This document shows positions 1-11,574 of a stretch of DNA of 64,000 nt, piece after piece; the first letter of the stretch is position 1; every line of letters begins with the position of its first letter. Origin of the DNA: Nymphaea colorata (Eukaryota > Streptophyta > Magnoliopsida > Nymphaeales > Nymphaeaceae); NCBI RefSeq assembly GCF_008831285.2, contig NC_045138.2, positions 28,367,934 to 28,431,933 on the forward strand, given 5' to 3'. A program made the position numbers and the translations under genes. A model generated the notes under the pieces. That model did not search any database. It saw only the letters and a program-made list of their open reading frames with translations, and was not told where the DNA came from.

Positions 1-3000
1 ACCTACAAACTTTTTAATGTATTTGGCGATTTTCAAGCAAACCTTCAAACTGCTTTTAATGTTTATATATCCCATGACTTTCACAAATTTCATAAACTCA
101 CAACTTTCACAAGTAAAATCTTTAAATTTTTAGAATTTCCAAAAACTTATCACCTACTATAGCTTTTGAAAATTTTGAAGTGCCATTTTGAAATCATAAA
201 ATTACTGAATTTTATCATTTGTTTCTGATTTTAAAGGCTAGCACTTTTTGAAAGCAGGTTTTATAAGTTCATAACTTTCGCATGTTTTATAAGGTCACAA
301 CTTTTTTAAGTAAAATCTTGAATTCAAAATTCAAAAGTGTGGCACACATTTTTTCAAATTTGAAAACTTTTCAAGTGTTATTACAAATTAGTACAATTGT
401 TCAATTGTGTGACAATTGTTTTAGCATTTGAAAGTAAGCACTTTTTAAAAGTTTTTTTGTGAAATTTTTTGCACTACTTAAAAGTATTTTACAATGATTT
501 CAAACTTTTTTGACTAATTTGACTGATTTTCTACTCTCTCAACTTTTGCAAGTTATAAACCTTTTTGTTTACATGTAAAAATCTTCAATTTTTGAAATTT
601 TTGCAATTCTCATTTCGAAAATTTTTTCGTTTTGCAAAAGTCTTGCCTCTTTTTCATGCTTTTTACACGAAGCATGAACTTTTGGATGAACTTGACAATA
701 TATATAACTTTAATATGTTCTGCAACATCCAACTTTTGCACGTAAAGTCTTGAAATTTTTAAAGTTTTTAAAACATTGTTCTATTTTTGAATACTTTTCA
801 GGTATTATTTTTGCATTTCTTAACAAATGTTGAGAATTGTTTTGGGCTTTTTTAAGTTGACATTTTTTGAAAATCTATAATGAAATTCTTTGCACTATTT
901 CAAAAATTGCGGAACATCATAACTCTCATGCAAACTTTTCATGACACTTTGAAACAGCTTTTTATGATTACATATCTCACGACTTTCACTAGTTTCATAA
1001 TACACAACTTTCACAAGAAAATCTTTAAGTCTTCAAAAGTTGAAAAACATTGCAAAATTTTCACAAGTTGTCGAACATGATAGGTTTTTTAAGTTTTTTT
1101 GAACTTTTGAAGAACTGCTCCTTTACCAAATCATAAAATTACTAAATTTTGGCTTTTGTTTCTGATTCTAAAGGCTAGCACTTTTGGAAAACATGTTTTA
1201 TCACTCATAGCTTTCACACGTTTTATAAATTCACTACTTTCATAAGTAAAATCTTTTCAAACTTTCAATAGCGAAGCACATTTTTCAATTTTTGAAAATT
1301 TTTGCAAGAGTCATCTTGAAATTAAGGGTGGGCATCGGGCCGGGAAGCCCGGCCCGGGCGCGGCCCGTTTAAAAATAAAAAAATCATTTTTTAATCATAA
1401 AATAATTTTTTAAATATAAAATATATTTAATAATAATAAATATATATTATTAAAACAAAAAAAATTAAAAAAATATATTTTTTAAACTTTAACGGGCCGA
1501 CCCGGGCCGGCCTATTGGGCCCAACCGGGCCGCCCGATCCGGCCCGACGCCCACCCTTACTTGAAATAGTAAAATTGTTCAATTTTGTGACAATCGTTTC
1601 AGAATTTGAAAGTTAACACTTTTTTAAAATTTTGTGAAATTTTGTACTATTTGAGATTTTGTAAAGCTTTATAAATGTTTTTTGTTTACAGATCTCTTTC
1701 AGTTTTTTACATATTTCATAATGATTACAAACTCCTCTTTGTAGACATTTTAAAACTATTTATAATTTTACAAACCTCTTAACTTTGGTAAGTTTACAAA
1801 ACTCACAACTTTTGGAAAAATTACTTTTTTAACGAGTGTTCAATTGCTATGTTACATACATTTTTCAAACCACAAGTTCATGATCTTCACGAGTAAAAAT
1901 CTTGAAATTTTTAACATTTTTGAAAGTCTAAACATGTTGTTGAATTTAAAAATATTCTGGGTGTCGTTTTTTGCTCATAAAATTTTCAAACTTTTGAGTG
2001 ATTTTGACAATTGTTTCGACTTTGGAGAAATTTTTCGCACTGCTTGAGAATTAGCTAAACTTCACAAGTTTTGTAAACTCACAACTTTTGCATGTAAAAT
2101 CTTGATACTTTAGACGACTTCTGTTTTTGAAAATTTTTGCAATTGCCATTTTGAAATTTTTCTCTTTTTACAAGTCTTTCTTGTTTACACTTTTTACAGT
2201 GAAATCAAACTTTTGGACGATTTTGACAATGATTTAAGCTTTTTTAAAGTTACACATTTAAATGTGTTCAGTGAAACTTTTGAACTATTTGAAATTTCTT
2301 TAATTTTGATAAAGATTACTCTAATTTTATTTTACAAAACTCTTGTACTTCCAAGCTGTTTTTAGTTTACAAAACTCACAACTTTCATAAGTTTGTATGC
2401 TTAGACTTTTCACAAGTAAAATATTGCAAACTTCAAAAGTTTAACACATTCTTAAATTTTTTGACAATTTCACTAGTATAGTTTTAAACTCATAAAGTTT
2501 CTGCACTTCTAAGAGTTTTTGACAATTGTTTTGCACTTTTTTGAGATAACATTTTTTGAAAATCTTTGGTGAAATTCTTTGCACTATTTAAAAAATTGCA
2601 GAACATGACAACATGCTTTTGTGTTTCATAAAATTTTTGCATGTTATTTGAAGGCTGCAAACCTTTAAATATTTTTGTAACAAAATTTTCTGTAGATACT
2701 TTCCAACTCTTTTTAGTTTTCTATATCGTACGATTTTCATAAACTCTCGACTTTCATAAGCAAAATCTTTAAATTTTCAAAAGTGTCAAAAACTGAGCAT
2801 ATTCTCCTACTTGTGAAAATTTTGCAAGTGTCACATGTTTTTTATGATTTTGTTAGTGGTTCTAAATTCTCCGTTTTAAACCTGTATAAAAAATTGAAAT
2901 TTTAAACTCTTGTGGATTTTCGTAAAATTTTAAAAGTAAACTTTTTTGAACACTTTTAAGCTGTTTTAAGTTTTTCTAGTGGTATTTTAAACCCATATAA

Positions 3001-3330
3001 TTTCTGAATTTTTTATAATTTTCACAATTATTTTGGCACTTGAAAACTTGCACGTTCTCTCAGTCTTTGCTGAAACTTGTACACTAGTTAAAAATTTGTT
3101 GAACATTATAAAATATATTCTGGTTTTGTTGCCCCTTTTTACATGTTTTGCAAAAACTACAAACATTACAATTGTTTCCAATTTAATCAATCAAATTTTT
3201 TTTTTTTTTGCTAGTTTTTATAAGCACCTTTAGATATGTTTAAACTGCGAATTTGTATATTTTTTACAAGGCCGAGTTTCAAATCTTTTGGTAGATTTTC
3301 TACTTTTGGAAGATTTTGACAGATATTAAG
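1..3330. repeat. AT-rich diverged tandem-like repeat block (left copy)
   Basis: Very AT-rich DNA in which the same short phrases recur in the same order: 'cacaacttttgca', 'aagtaaaatcttgaaa', 'ttgaaaatttttgcaag', 'ttgacaattgtttc' and 'gaaattctttgcactattt'. The last phrase or close variants appear near 468, 888, 1645, 2036, 2287, 2577 and 3070, so spacing is irregular (about 250 to 500 bases once the insertion at 1323-1559 is removed). No ORF here looks coding; the short ones are chance openings. I read it as an old satellite-like array or the internal repeats of a large unclassified element. The same phrases occur on the other strand at 8440-9385. Confidence 0.6.
1323..1559. mobile_element. 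hAT-like MITE with 8-bp target duplication
   Basis: A 237-base element bounded by a perfect 11-base terminal inverted repeat (taagggtgggc / gcccaccctta), extended by GC-rich imperfect inverted arms rich in 'gggccgg' and 'cggcccg' motifs. The centre is pure AT-rich filler with no coding capacity. It is flanked by an exact 8-base direct repeat, cttgaaat, at 1315-1322 and 1560-1567, the target-site duplication length of hAT transposons. The GC-rich ends stand out sharply from the AT-rich repeat it interrupts, so it inserted after that array formed. It must have been moved by a hAT transposase encoded elsewhere. Confidence 0.85.
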
Positions 3331-3754
3331 GTTGTGTTTGGATGGCATACTTGATAAACTGTCCTGTAAAAAGCAAACCGTATGATGATATAATTTTTTT
3401 AACCATTTCTTAGAAGTTAGTTTTATTTGTTTATGTGACCAGATCAAAACAATGCTTTTTGTGATCAGTATAGAGAGATACGATATTCACACCGTTTTGT
3501 TATCATTGTTTTGTTATGAGCATGGGTACTAAAATATGAAGATGATTAGGATAAGCATGTGAAATAGGCAGAATTTGCCTATAATAATAGTTATTATTCT
3601 ATATCAGGATGGCACTATGCAAAGTGGAGTATGGAAAACCATGTCGAACGTCATCATGTGACCTAAATTTGGAGATTGTAAGATTGAAAACACCTTAGTC
3701 CTGCAAGACTATATTGACTATGCAATTGATCATGGAAAAGGACTTGATGACAGC
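3331..3754. other. Unassigned spacer before retroelement remnant
   Basis: Begins with 'aaggttgtgtttggatgg', a phrase resembling the ends of plant MITEs, but no matching inverted end was found. The part after about 3600 may be more of the decayed retroelement internal region; I could not align it to a protein. Confidence 0.3.
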
Positions 3755-4253
3755 TTGAAGAAGAGAGAAGAGTTATACTAATAACAAATGCAGAGGACTT
3801 GCCTTTGGCTTAAGAGATAATATATTTTTGAAGATTTTGCTTTCAAGGTTGTCTTCCAGTTCAGTTTGAAGGGAAAACTAAGTCCAAGATATGTGGGCCT
3901 GTTTGAGATTCTTGAACAAGTTGGAGATTTGTCTTATAGACTGTTACAACATTGTCTTTCATGTATCTATGTTTCAGAAATATGTGGCAGATTCAAAACA
4001 TGTAATGGATTTCAAGGATGTTTAAGTGCAAGGTGATCTAATAATTAAAAAGAAGCCCATAACAATTGCGGATAGAAGAGAACAAGTGGATCGGACCTAG
4101 CCAATTCTGTTAATCAAAGTAGGCTGTCAACACCATAGCCTCAAAGAATGTACTTAGGAATTGGAGCTGGACATGAGAAAGAATTACCCTGATCTCTTGT
4201 ACATAAAGTTGTAATTTCAATATGGAGGATGAACTTTTTTAAGGGGGTAGAAA
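3755..4253 (+). mobile_element. Ty3/gypsy-type retrotransposon remnant: integrase C-terminus and polypurine tract
   Basis: Translation in shifting frames gives the typical end of a plant Ty3/gypsy polyprotein. A stretch like KSYTNNKCRGLAFGLRDNIF is followed by KLSPRYVGPFEILEQVGDLS (integrase C-terminal region), a broken YVSxKYVADSKHV-like segment, and near 4150-4200 ELELDMRKNYPDLLY, the usual polyprotein end. Frame changes and stops break it throughout, so it is not functional. A purine tract (aagggggtag, 4241-4250) sits just before a TG start, as expected for the polypurine tract before a 3' LTR. The 5' part of the element is absent from the window or unrecognisable. Confidence 0.75.
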
Positions 4254-5100
4254 TGTGATATCCAGTGGCTTTTTGTTTTAAAAATTGATATTTTTGCTAT
4301 TAATTACAAATTGGGATGAAAATGGAATTTTACAAGGCTAGGGGCAATTAGGAATGAATTCATGCTCAAGGAGCGGTAAAAATAGGTATTTATGCATCTG
4401 AAATGCATGGTAATACAAGTATTATAACATAAGGGTAAATTGGAATTTTTACCTACCATAGTGTAATTCAGAATATGTATATATATATGTGGTGATAAGC
4501 CCCTGAATTTTCATAGAAAATATCAAAATTTAGGGTTATGAACAAGTTAGAAAACTGTATATATGTGTGTGTGTGTATGCATGTGCGTGTGTGTAGCAGA
4601 AACGGTATTACTGGAAATAAACTAGAAAAGATGAGCAGTAGAAGTCATAAGATGTAAATGGGTGTTGTTGGTAAATCTTATATTAATTAGGTAGTGTTTG
4701 ATTAGAGTTGTTTCTTAAAAAAGATACGTCAAACATATATATACACAAGGGAGATGAGGCAGAGGAATTGGGTTTGACCAAAAGGTCCAGACCAACTCAA
4801 TCCCACTCACCACCTCTCATGTCTTGTCCAAAATAAAAAGGTGCAAGAGATGAGAGAGGATGGCCTTCAGGCAGAATGAGACTGAGGGAGATTGGGAGAA
4901 AGAGGGAATGAGAAAAAGATAGAAGGGGGTGCAGATAGTAGAGTGTGTGGGAGGAAGAAAAGAAAGAAAAGCCACAACAGCGGCAAGTGAAGAAAGAAAA
5001 GAGAAGCTTCCAGCAGCATCAACATGACCTGAGAAGGAGGAGGAGAAAGGCAGCAAAAAATAAATAAAAGTACATAAAAACTATACAAAAGAAATATCAG
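4254..5100 (+). mobile_element. Probable 3' LTR of the same retrotransposon (right end uncertain)
   Basis: Begins with TG directly after the polypurine tract. It contains a TATA-like stretch around 4480-4495 and a (TG)n-rich stretch at 4556-4594. I could not fix the right end: a terminal CA, and a second LTR to compare with, are missing. The limit of about 5100 is a guess from where LRR-like coding debris begins further on. Confidence 0.45.
4556..4594. repeat. Imperfect (TG)n microsatellite
   Basis: An alternating TG/TA run, 'gtatatatgtgtgtgtgtgt' followed by 'atgcatgtgcgtgtgtgt'. Simple sequence inside the putative LTR. Confidence 0.8.
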
Positions 5101-5519
5101 TATATACAAATCATACAAATACTAATCATGTGCATACACATGAACAAATACATGTAAAACGGTAAAAATAGTAATAAAAATGTATAAGTGCTTTCATACA
5201 TTCTTACAGTAAGTTCTGTTGGTTTGTTATTAATGGATAAAAACTAAGGTATTAATTTCTGAAACTTTCTGCTGATGCTACATGGTTCTCCTTGAGAAAT
5301 TCGAAGTGCTAATCTTATGAGTCCATTCCCTCTGGCATAATAACTTGACAAAGCAAACAAGGTTGTGTTTTTTGACTAAGTTCATTCATTCTTTGCTGTT
5401 ATCTAAGGTAGTTATGACACAAGTTTAAATTTCCCTGACAAAAGCAAAATGACTACCTTAAAAACACTCATTAAATATCCAGATTTTTCCTCTGAATTTG
5501 TGTTTCTCAATGCATAGGA

Positions 5520-7420
5520 ATGGAACTTATGCACTATACTCTTATGTTGAGGTTATTGCTGGACTGTATGCCATCTGGTCAAGTTCCTGAATGTGTTGAT
5601 CAAAAAGCTTGGCAATACTGTAAGTTAGTAACTAATGTAAATATTGAACTGAAAAATGCTTGGTGGATTATCCTATCTAAAAACAAAGGGTGTTTATCAA
5701 GTAACTGCTTATGCTTTCTTTATTCTTGCTGCGGCCTGAGCTTTAACAACCTGACAGGCGAGGTGCCAAAATCTTTAAGTGCTTGTAAGTGTGTATGTTT
5801 TTAGATTATAGATTTTCTTTTCTGACCAGCAGTTGACAACACGTAAACAATGTTACAACCAATACTTTGGCTGTAGGTTTTTGACAGACAACAGCCTGAC
5901 TCCCACACCATATGCAGAATTGACTACAAAAAAGGCACACCTCAAAAGTATATTTCTCCTTGATAGATGTGCTTATCCTTCCGGGGTTAAATGTTCTAGT
6001 ATTGATGATGAAACTGTTATTTCCTTTACTTTTCTTTTGTAATTTTCTGTTCTCTGCGAGATGTATAGTTTGCTTCCTCTTATTGCCATGCATTATGAAC
6101 ACACTGAGTTGGTAGGATAGACTTATAAACATTGGATTGCCTTTGGTTTTGAGTTTGAATCACAATAACCTATTTAATGGTGATTATTTTTTCTTGAAAG
6201 GCATTTTCATCCACTTGAACTTGATTGTTAAAATAAATATGCCATTTGCACACACATGATGTCATAAACACGTGTGAGAGGAGAACAGGACATGTTTGCA
6301 GCAATTGCCATATCTGAACAGACTCGTACAGTAAGTAGTGTATGCTTCATATTGAATCTGCATATTAATTTCATCAGCTGCTATTTGTGACTTGAGAATC
6401 TGCAATTAGTTTTCTTGTACTTAAAAAACTGTGATTATCTTAACCACGTAATGGACATCATGTCACATTGAAGCATTTAACTTCACTATTATTCATGCTT
6501 CAAGTTATCTTAATTTGCAGTCCCCAGGTGCAAAGGGCTTAGATTAGGTGACCTGCTTATTGCATTTATGTCCAGGTGATTTTCACATTCATACTGGCCT
6601 TACCATGCAGGTACTTGTCATACAATAGCTTCACAAACGTCTTCTAATGCAGCAATTTCTCGTTGCTACAAAGCCTGTAAGATCTCCCATACAGTCCCAT
6701 GATTTTCAGATTCTTTTCATTCATTTTGTTCCTCACTGTCACTCGCAGTCATCATTACCATTCCCCGGCAATCTAGTTAACAAGTGTAAAGGCGCAGGAA
6801 AAAGAGTAAAGAGTCTCTCTTTACATTTTGAACTTTTCACGATGGAAATTTCTTCAGAACGATCAAGCAGCTGGTCTACTACTTGCATTAACGTCACACA
6901 TTATTGCTTGAAAGAAATGCTGCGATAGTAGTAAACCAAAATGTTAGGTTACTCTGGTTTTTCTTTTAAAACCGAACTCGGAACTGTTCCTCCAATACCT
7001 GGCCTGCGACTTCTTTAAATGACATTATTGTTAATTTTTCTCGACAGATTTTTCTTTTCACGTAAATTACAGTAGTCAGAATCCGGTTACTACTGCAAAG
7101 TCGATATATGAGGTATGGTGTCATCAATTTGTCACATCGAAAGGCATCTGGGAATCGAGTAAACACGGACTTTCAGGGAAGATGACAGTGACAATGTTAA
7201 GTACATTGTTGAGGGTAAGCCACTTTCTGTCCCTCAAGAAGAAGCTAAATTATACAGTGCCACCCTTATTTCTCCAATGTCGCACAAATACTATGGGTTG
7301 CACCTTATTAAGGGGTCCTCCGTTGAGAAGCTCTAATTTGCCGAAATAATTATAACTGTGATAAGAATTTTTTGCAGCTAGGGAAACCATATTTTCATGT
7401 GTATATTCAGGTAAAGGATG
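5520..7420 (+). pseudogene. Broken LRR/malectin receptor-like kinase (LRR-VIII type)
   Basis: Debris of a receptor-like kinase in the right domain order but with frameshifts and stops. Near 5540-5610 the translation LRLLLDCMPSGQVPECV resembles a leucine-rich repeat. At 5735-5785 LSFNNLTGEVPKSL is a clear plant LRR. At 5880-5930 FLTDNSLTPTPYAELTTKK resembles the final LRR before the ectodomain spacer. At 7179-7410 a malectin-like domain is visible across frames: EDDSDNVKYIVEGKPLSVPQ, then AKLYSATLISPMSHKYYGLH, then KGSSVEKL, a stop, FAEI, and later GKPYFHVYIQVKDEAR. No transmembrane segment or kinase domain follows, so the 3' half is lost. Intact relatives are plasma-membrane receptors. The retrotransposon just upstream may have removed its 5' half. 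Identity of the malectin part is fairly secure; the exact subfamily is inferred. Confidence 0.65.
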
Positions 7421-8439
7421 AAGCCAGACATGGGTTATCGGGAAAATTATTAAATTGTGAACACTCTATCATGGAATTGCAGTGATGGCTGCAAAATAAG
7501 GATTTCGATATGAAAAAGCCACTGTCAAGATCCATCCCAGTAAAATCAGTGGATTGTCTTAAAAAAATGTCACTTATTCCATGTTAAAATAAAATTGGAA
7601 TTTCTAAGTCAATCATCAGCTTTACTAGCATATAACCGACAAAAAATGAAGTTGAGCAGAAACTCAGTTACTGCATATTGCCTTGTCTCTATTTCTCTAG
7701 CTTGGTGGATAGAAGAGATTCATACAAGTATTGTAGACAGAGTGGTGCAATCCATGGTTCCTTGGAATAGATTTATGGAACACTTGAACTAAGTGTTTAT
7801 GAATGTACCTCAATTTTTAAGACATATACACGAAACACTTTGTAAATATTCCATTTACCAAACGAACCTATAAAGAACAATTTGAAGTCGACTATCAGGT
7901 CCTACAATCTGGCGACGGTCATGTTCCATGACTGCATGAACGCGTGAGAGAGATTTCTAGATCCTTTTATTGTTGAGCTCATTATGTTTTAACCACTTGA
8001 TATGGTTGTTTTATGGAACTATCCTGCACATAAGACTCCTTCAAGCCCAAGGGTAAGATTATAATTGGCATGATGAATGCTGTCTTGTCTTGTTCATATG
8101 TTTGAATGCCCGGATTCTTTGGAAGGTCGGTAATCAGAGCGGCAGGCAAGAAGACTGGTAAGTTTCCATCATGCAATCACATAGATCTGTTTTTGGCTTC
8201 TAATTTTGCATCCAAAATGGTTGCAATGGATAAGTTGGAACTTGAAAATATTTAGCTTCCATGATTTGTTTTACTCTTTCACAGCCCGGCCGGCACATTC
8301 ATTGCGGAGTGATCGCTCGGCCGGCTGGAAAAGGGGGTCCCTTCCTCTCTCCCTGCAAGCAAAGCAAGACAGAACCACTTCTCCATTTCATTCATTCTTC
8401 CTTAGATGTGCCTTCCCTTTAACGAACCTCCGACGGCCA
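7421..8439. other. Spacer with MITE-like fragment
   Basis: No gene recognised. 7785-7905 ('gtttatgaatgtacctcaat', then 'aagacatata', then 'ttaccaaacgaacc') resembles the interior and one end of the MITE at 27146-27298, and is probably a degraded relative. A GC-richer patch at 8280-8430 has no convincing reading frame. Confidence 0.35.
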
Positions 8440-9385
8440 TGCATGTTTTTTTTAATTTCAAAAATAGAAGAAAGATTTTACATGCAAAACTTGTAAACTT
8501 GCAAAAGCTATGTGTTTAGAAAACCTATGAAAGTTTGGCAAAATTCTAAATAATGCAAAAAAAAATCACAAGAAAACTTTTAAAAAATACTAACTTTAAA
8601 CGACACAACAATCGTCACAAAATTCAACAAATTTACTATTTCGAAACGACACTTGCAAACTTTTCAAAATTATTTAAAAGCTTAGCAGTCCTTATACACA
8701 TGTAAACAAATTTTGTAACATAAAAATAGCTGTTATGATGTTGCAATTTTTAAGTAATGCAAAAAAATCATAGAAACTTTAAAAAGGTGTTAGCTTAGAA
8801 GAGCCAAAAAAATTGTCAAAATCTCTTAAAAGTGCAAAGTTTTATGAGTTTGAAATCATATTATCAATGCTATTAAGGTTTTGAATATTTTACTTGTGAA
8901 AGTCTGAATTCACAAAACTGACTAAAGTTGTGACTAAAAGTGCAAGATTTCAGTAATACTAAAAAAGTTGTTATCAAGTTTACAAAAAATTGAATGAGGG
9001 CAAAAATACATTTTCAGATTAGTCACTTTATAAAATTTGAAACGATGATTAAAAGTCTCCATGAGTCCAAAACAATACTTCGATAAAAAATTGAAGAATA
9101 TATTAACTGTTTAAAATTTCAAGACTTGTTATAGCTAAAAGTTGTAAACCAGTGAAAGTTGTGAGATTTTTGTAAATTAAAAATGGTGAAAGTATTTACA
9201 GAATTTTTTACTAAATTTTGTCGAGTCAAAAAGTTTGTGTTTCTCAAAAAATGTGTAAAATTTTGCAAACTTGTAAAAGTTGTTTCATAAAATTAGAAGC
9301 AGTTTGGAATGTCCAAAAAGTTTTTAAAAATTTGTCAAATTCATGAAAAAAATTGTAGTTCTTGCAAAACATAAAATAATGATGT
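8440..9385. repeat. AT-rich diverged repeat block (right copy, inverted)
   Basis: Reverse complement of the phrases found in 1-3330: on the minus strand one reads 'gcaagtttacaagttttgca', then 'tgtaaaatcttt', 'tttgaaaatgtattttt' and similar. It carries no coding signal. Together with the left block it brackets the retroelement and receptor-kinase debris in inverted orientation. Confidence 0.55.
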
Positions 9386-11500
9386 GATATATTTTCTCTG
9401 ACGCACATAATGATGACTTTCCATCAGCAAGGTAGACAGCTGAGATTGAATTATTTGGTAGACTACCTCATCTAGGCTCGCATCCCCGCAGCACTACAAA
9501 ATTTTGCAATGGAACCATGGGAATTTTAGAGGCAGGATCGACCCTGCAGCAGTAACAAGATACAAAACAGAAAATGAGAGCCAAAAAATGGAAAAGTTAA
9601 TCTGTGTATACCTCATATAGAAGTGCCGGTCTTACACAGTAAGTTGCGCTCCAAAGGACCACGGCTTTGATATCTGCATTCAGTATTATCATAAATAGTG
9701 TCCATGAGGGGCGTTTGAAGGCCTGAATTTTTTATTCTATAATTTTGATAGTTTCCATAAGCGGGCACTTGAAGGCCTGGAATTTCGTTTCTGGTATCAA
9801 AATTTCAGAATGAAATTGGGATGGACCTTCATTCCAGGTTCTAGTTTCTTTCCATTTTGATGGCCTGAAATTTTGATTGTAGGACTCGTTTGATAAAAAG
9901 AGCATTAAAGTCCTGGAATTTTTCTTGTAACCGTTTGATCAATTTTCTAATCCCTATTCCTAAAGTTCATGCCACCCAAAACATGTTTTTTTTCCTTCTC
10001 TTTTCGGTGATATATTCATGAATAATTCATCCCAAAAAAGGGTTCATGAACCCCTAATATTTCCATCGTTCCGATAAACGGTTGCTGGTGAGGCCCCATT
10101 AGTTATAGACGATGAGTCTATGGCAAACTCCAGCATGGAAACTTTCATTACGGCTTTCTGATTTGCTGTCATCTAGGTCCCAAAGTACCTCTGAACCCCA
10201 AGTACAGAGAGAAATAAGAACTGTCGAAGCACCTGAACAGAAGCAGAAAGACTACCTGAAGAAAGAGGAATGTCAAGGTATCTTCAAACATATGTGACTG
10301 TCATGCACACAAGCACCTGAACTCAAATCAAGAAAATCTCCACGATTTCCAGTTCGTAATATAACATATAGTACCGGTATCAAACTACAAGACGGCAGAA
10401 TTAATCAAGGCTGAAAAGGCAATGAGACATCCAAGCATGGAGAAATCACCAAATCAACAGAGAAAACCAAAGATAGGAATGCAAACCATTCGACATTGGA
10501 CCAATAAAATATATTAGAAACTGATTTTTTTGCATTAAAAAACCAAAAACTTCGAAACCATATCGCAGCTATTACATCCCCGGCCAGAGAACGCGCAACA
10601 GGAAGCGACAGCAAAAGATGTGATAATGAAAATCACTAGACCCCGAGCTCAACAAACAGGAAACAAAAACTGAGGTCAAATTTTGGACAGATGGAAAAAA
10701 ATACGTGAGGAGCGGCCAGATACAAGCTCTGAGTTCACAAACTAAAAGTCTAAAACCATGATCGACAAGCCTGGTGAATTGACTCAGACATCGCCAACCT
10801 GAACCAGCCTGCTTGGGATACAGAACTTAACGACATACTTTTTCTCACTTTCATTTTCTATTGGTAGAAACCTTCGATAAGGAAAAAGTACAAACTGGCG
10901 TCAGCGCTTCAGAATTTTCCACGTTCAAAGATGTTGATGAACGCGAATAGTTGCAAAGTAGCAAAGCTACATAATGATCTTGTGTGCTTATTTTAGCTAC
11001 TTTAAGGTTGAAATTTTATTGTTCTCAAGTATATGGATGCTAACACAAAAGCGTTCTCTTGCTGATTCATGGATTGAGACGCTGCACCATATGCATGCCA
11101 ACTCAAAAGGTCTCGTGCAAGCATCACAGCCCAACCTAATCAATTCGCGGTCAAGCGGTAAACAATGTAAAGAACACGCAGACAGCTAGCAAACATGCAG
11201 ACGGATGGATGAATGGGCATCTCATGCAAATGCACGCTCCAACGTTGCGCGCCCGCATGCCACATGCATTAGTAACAGTACAGATGAATAACCTGTCAAA
11301 GAAAATATGAAATGAAAGATGATCTACATTTGCATTTCTGGAAGAAAAAAAAGAGTTTAACATATCGCAGCATCCGACACGCACCCAAACTGTACAATAG
11401 CAACCAAAGGACCGAGCCGAACACAAGAAAGAGAAAACTAGACAAAGACGTAAGCCTGACACAAGCGAGAGAAAACTAGACGAAGGCATAGCCAATTAAA
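9386..11500. other. Intergenic, possible MITE debris and SRO 3' region
   Basis: 9690-9960 contains repeated phrases such as 'ggcgtttgaaggcctgaatt' and 'cacttgaaggcctggaattt', suggesting nested or degraded MITE-like copies; no clean inverted ends were found. A short ORF at 10112-10297 (61 codons) matches nothing I recognise. 10400-11500 may be 3' untranslated sequence of the minus-strand SRO gene if its last exon is the one starting at 11574. Confidence 0.3.
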
Positions 11501-11568
11501 CCTTCTTTTGAGTTTTCAAATGAGCACCTATAATCTCCGCAATTAACCACGGAAGCCAACCACAGTAT

Positions 11569-11574
11569 TTACAC
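11569..11574 (-). other. Possible alternative terminal coding exon of the SRO gene (Val-stop)
   Basis: On the minus strand a good 3' splice site (tctactgttttcag) is followed directly by GTG TAA. Joining it to the donor GAG|gtatgt at 14089/14088 would end the SRO protein in ...IRNEV and put the 3' UTR here, after an intron of about 2.5 kb. Reading through the donor instead adds CFK before a stop at 14074. Both proteins keep the whole RST domain. The choice is inferred only from splice-site quality. Confidence 0.35.
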
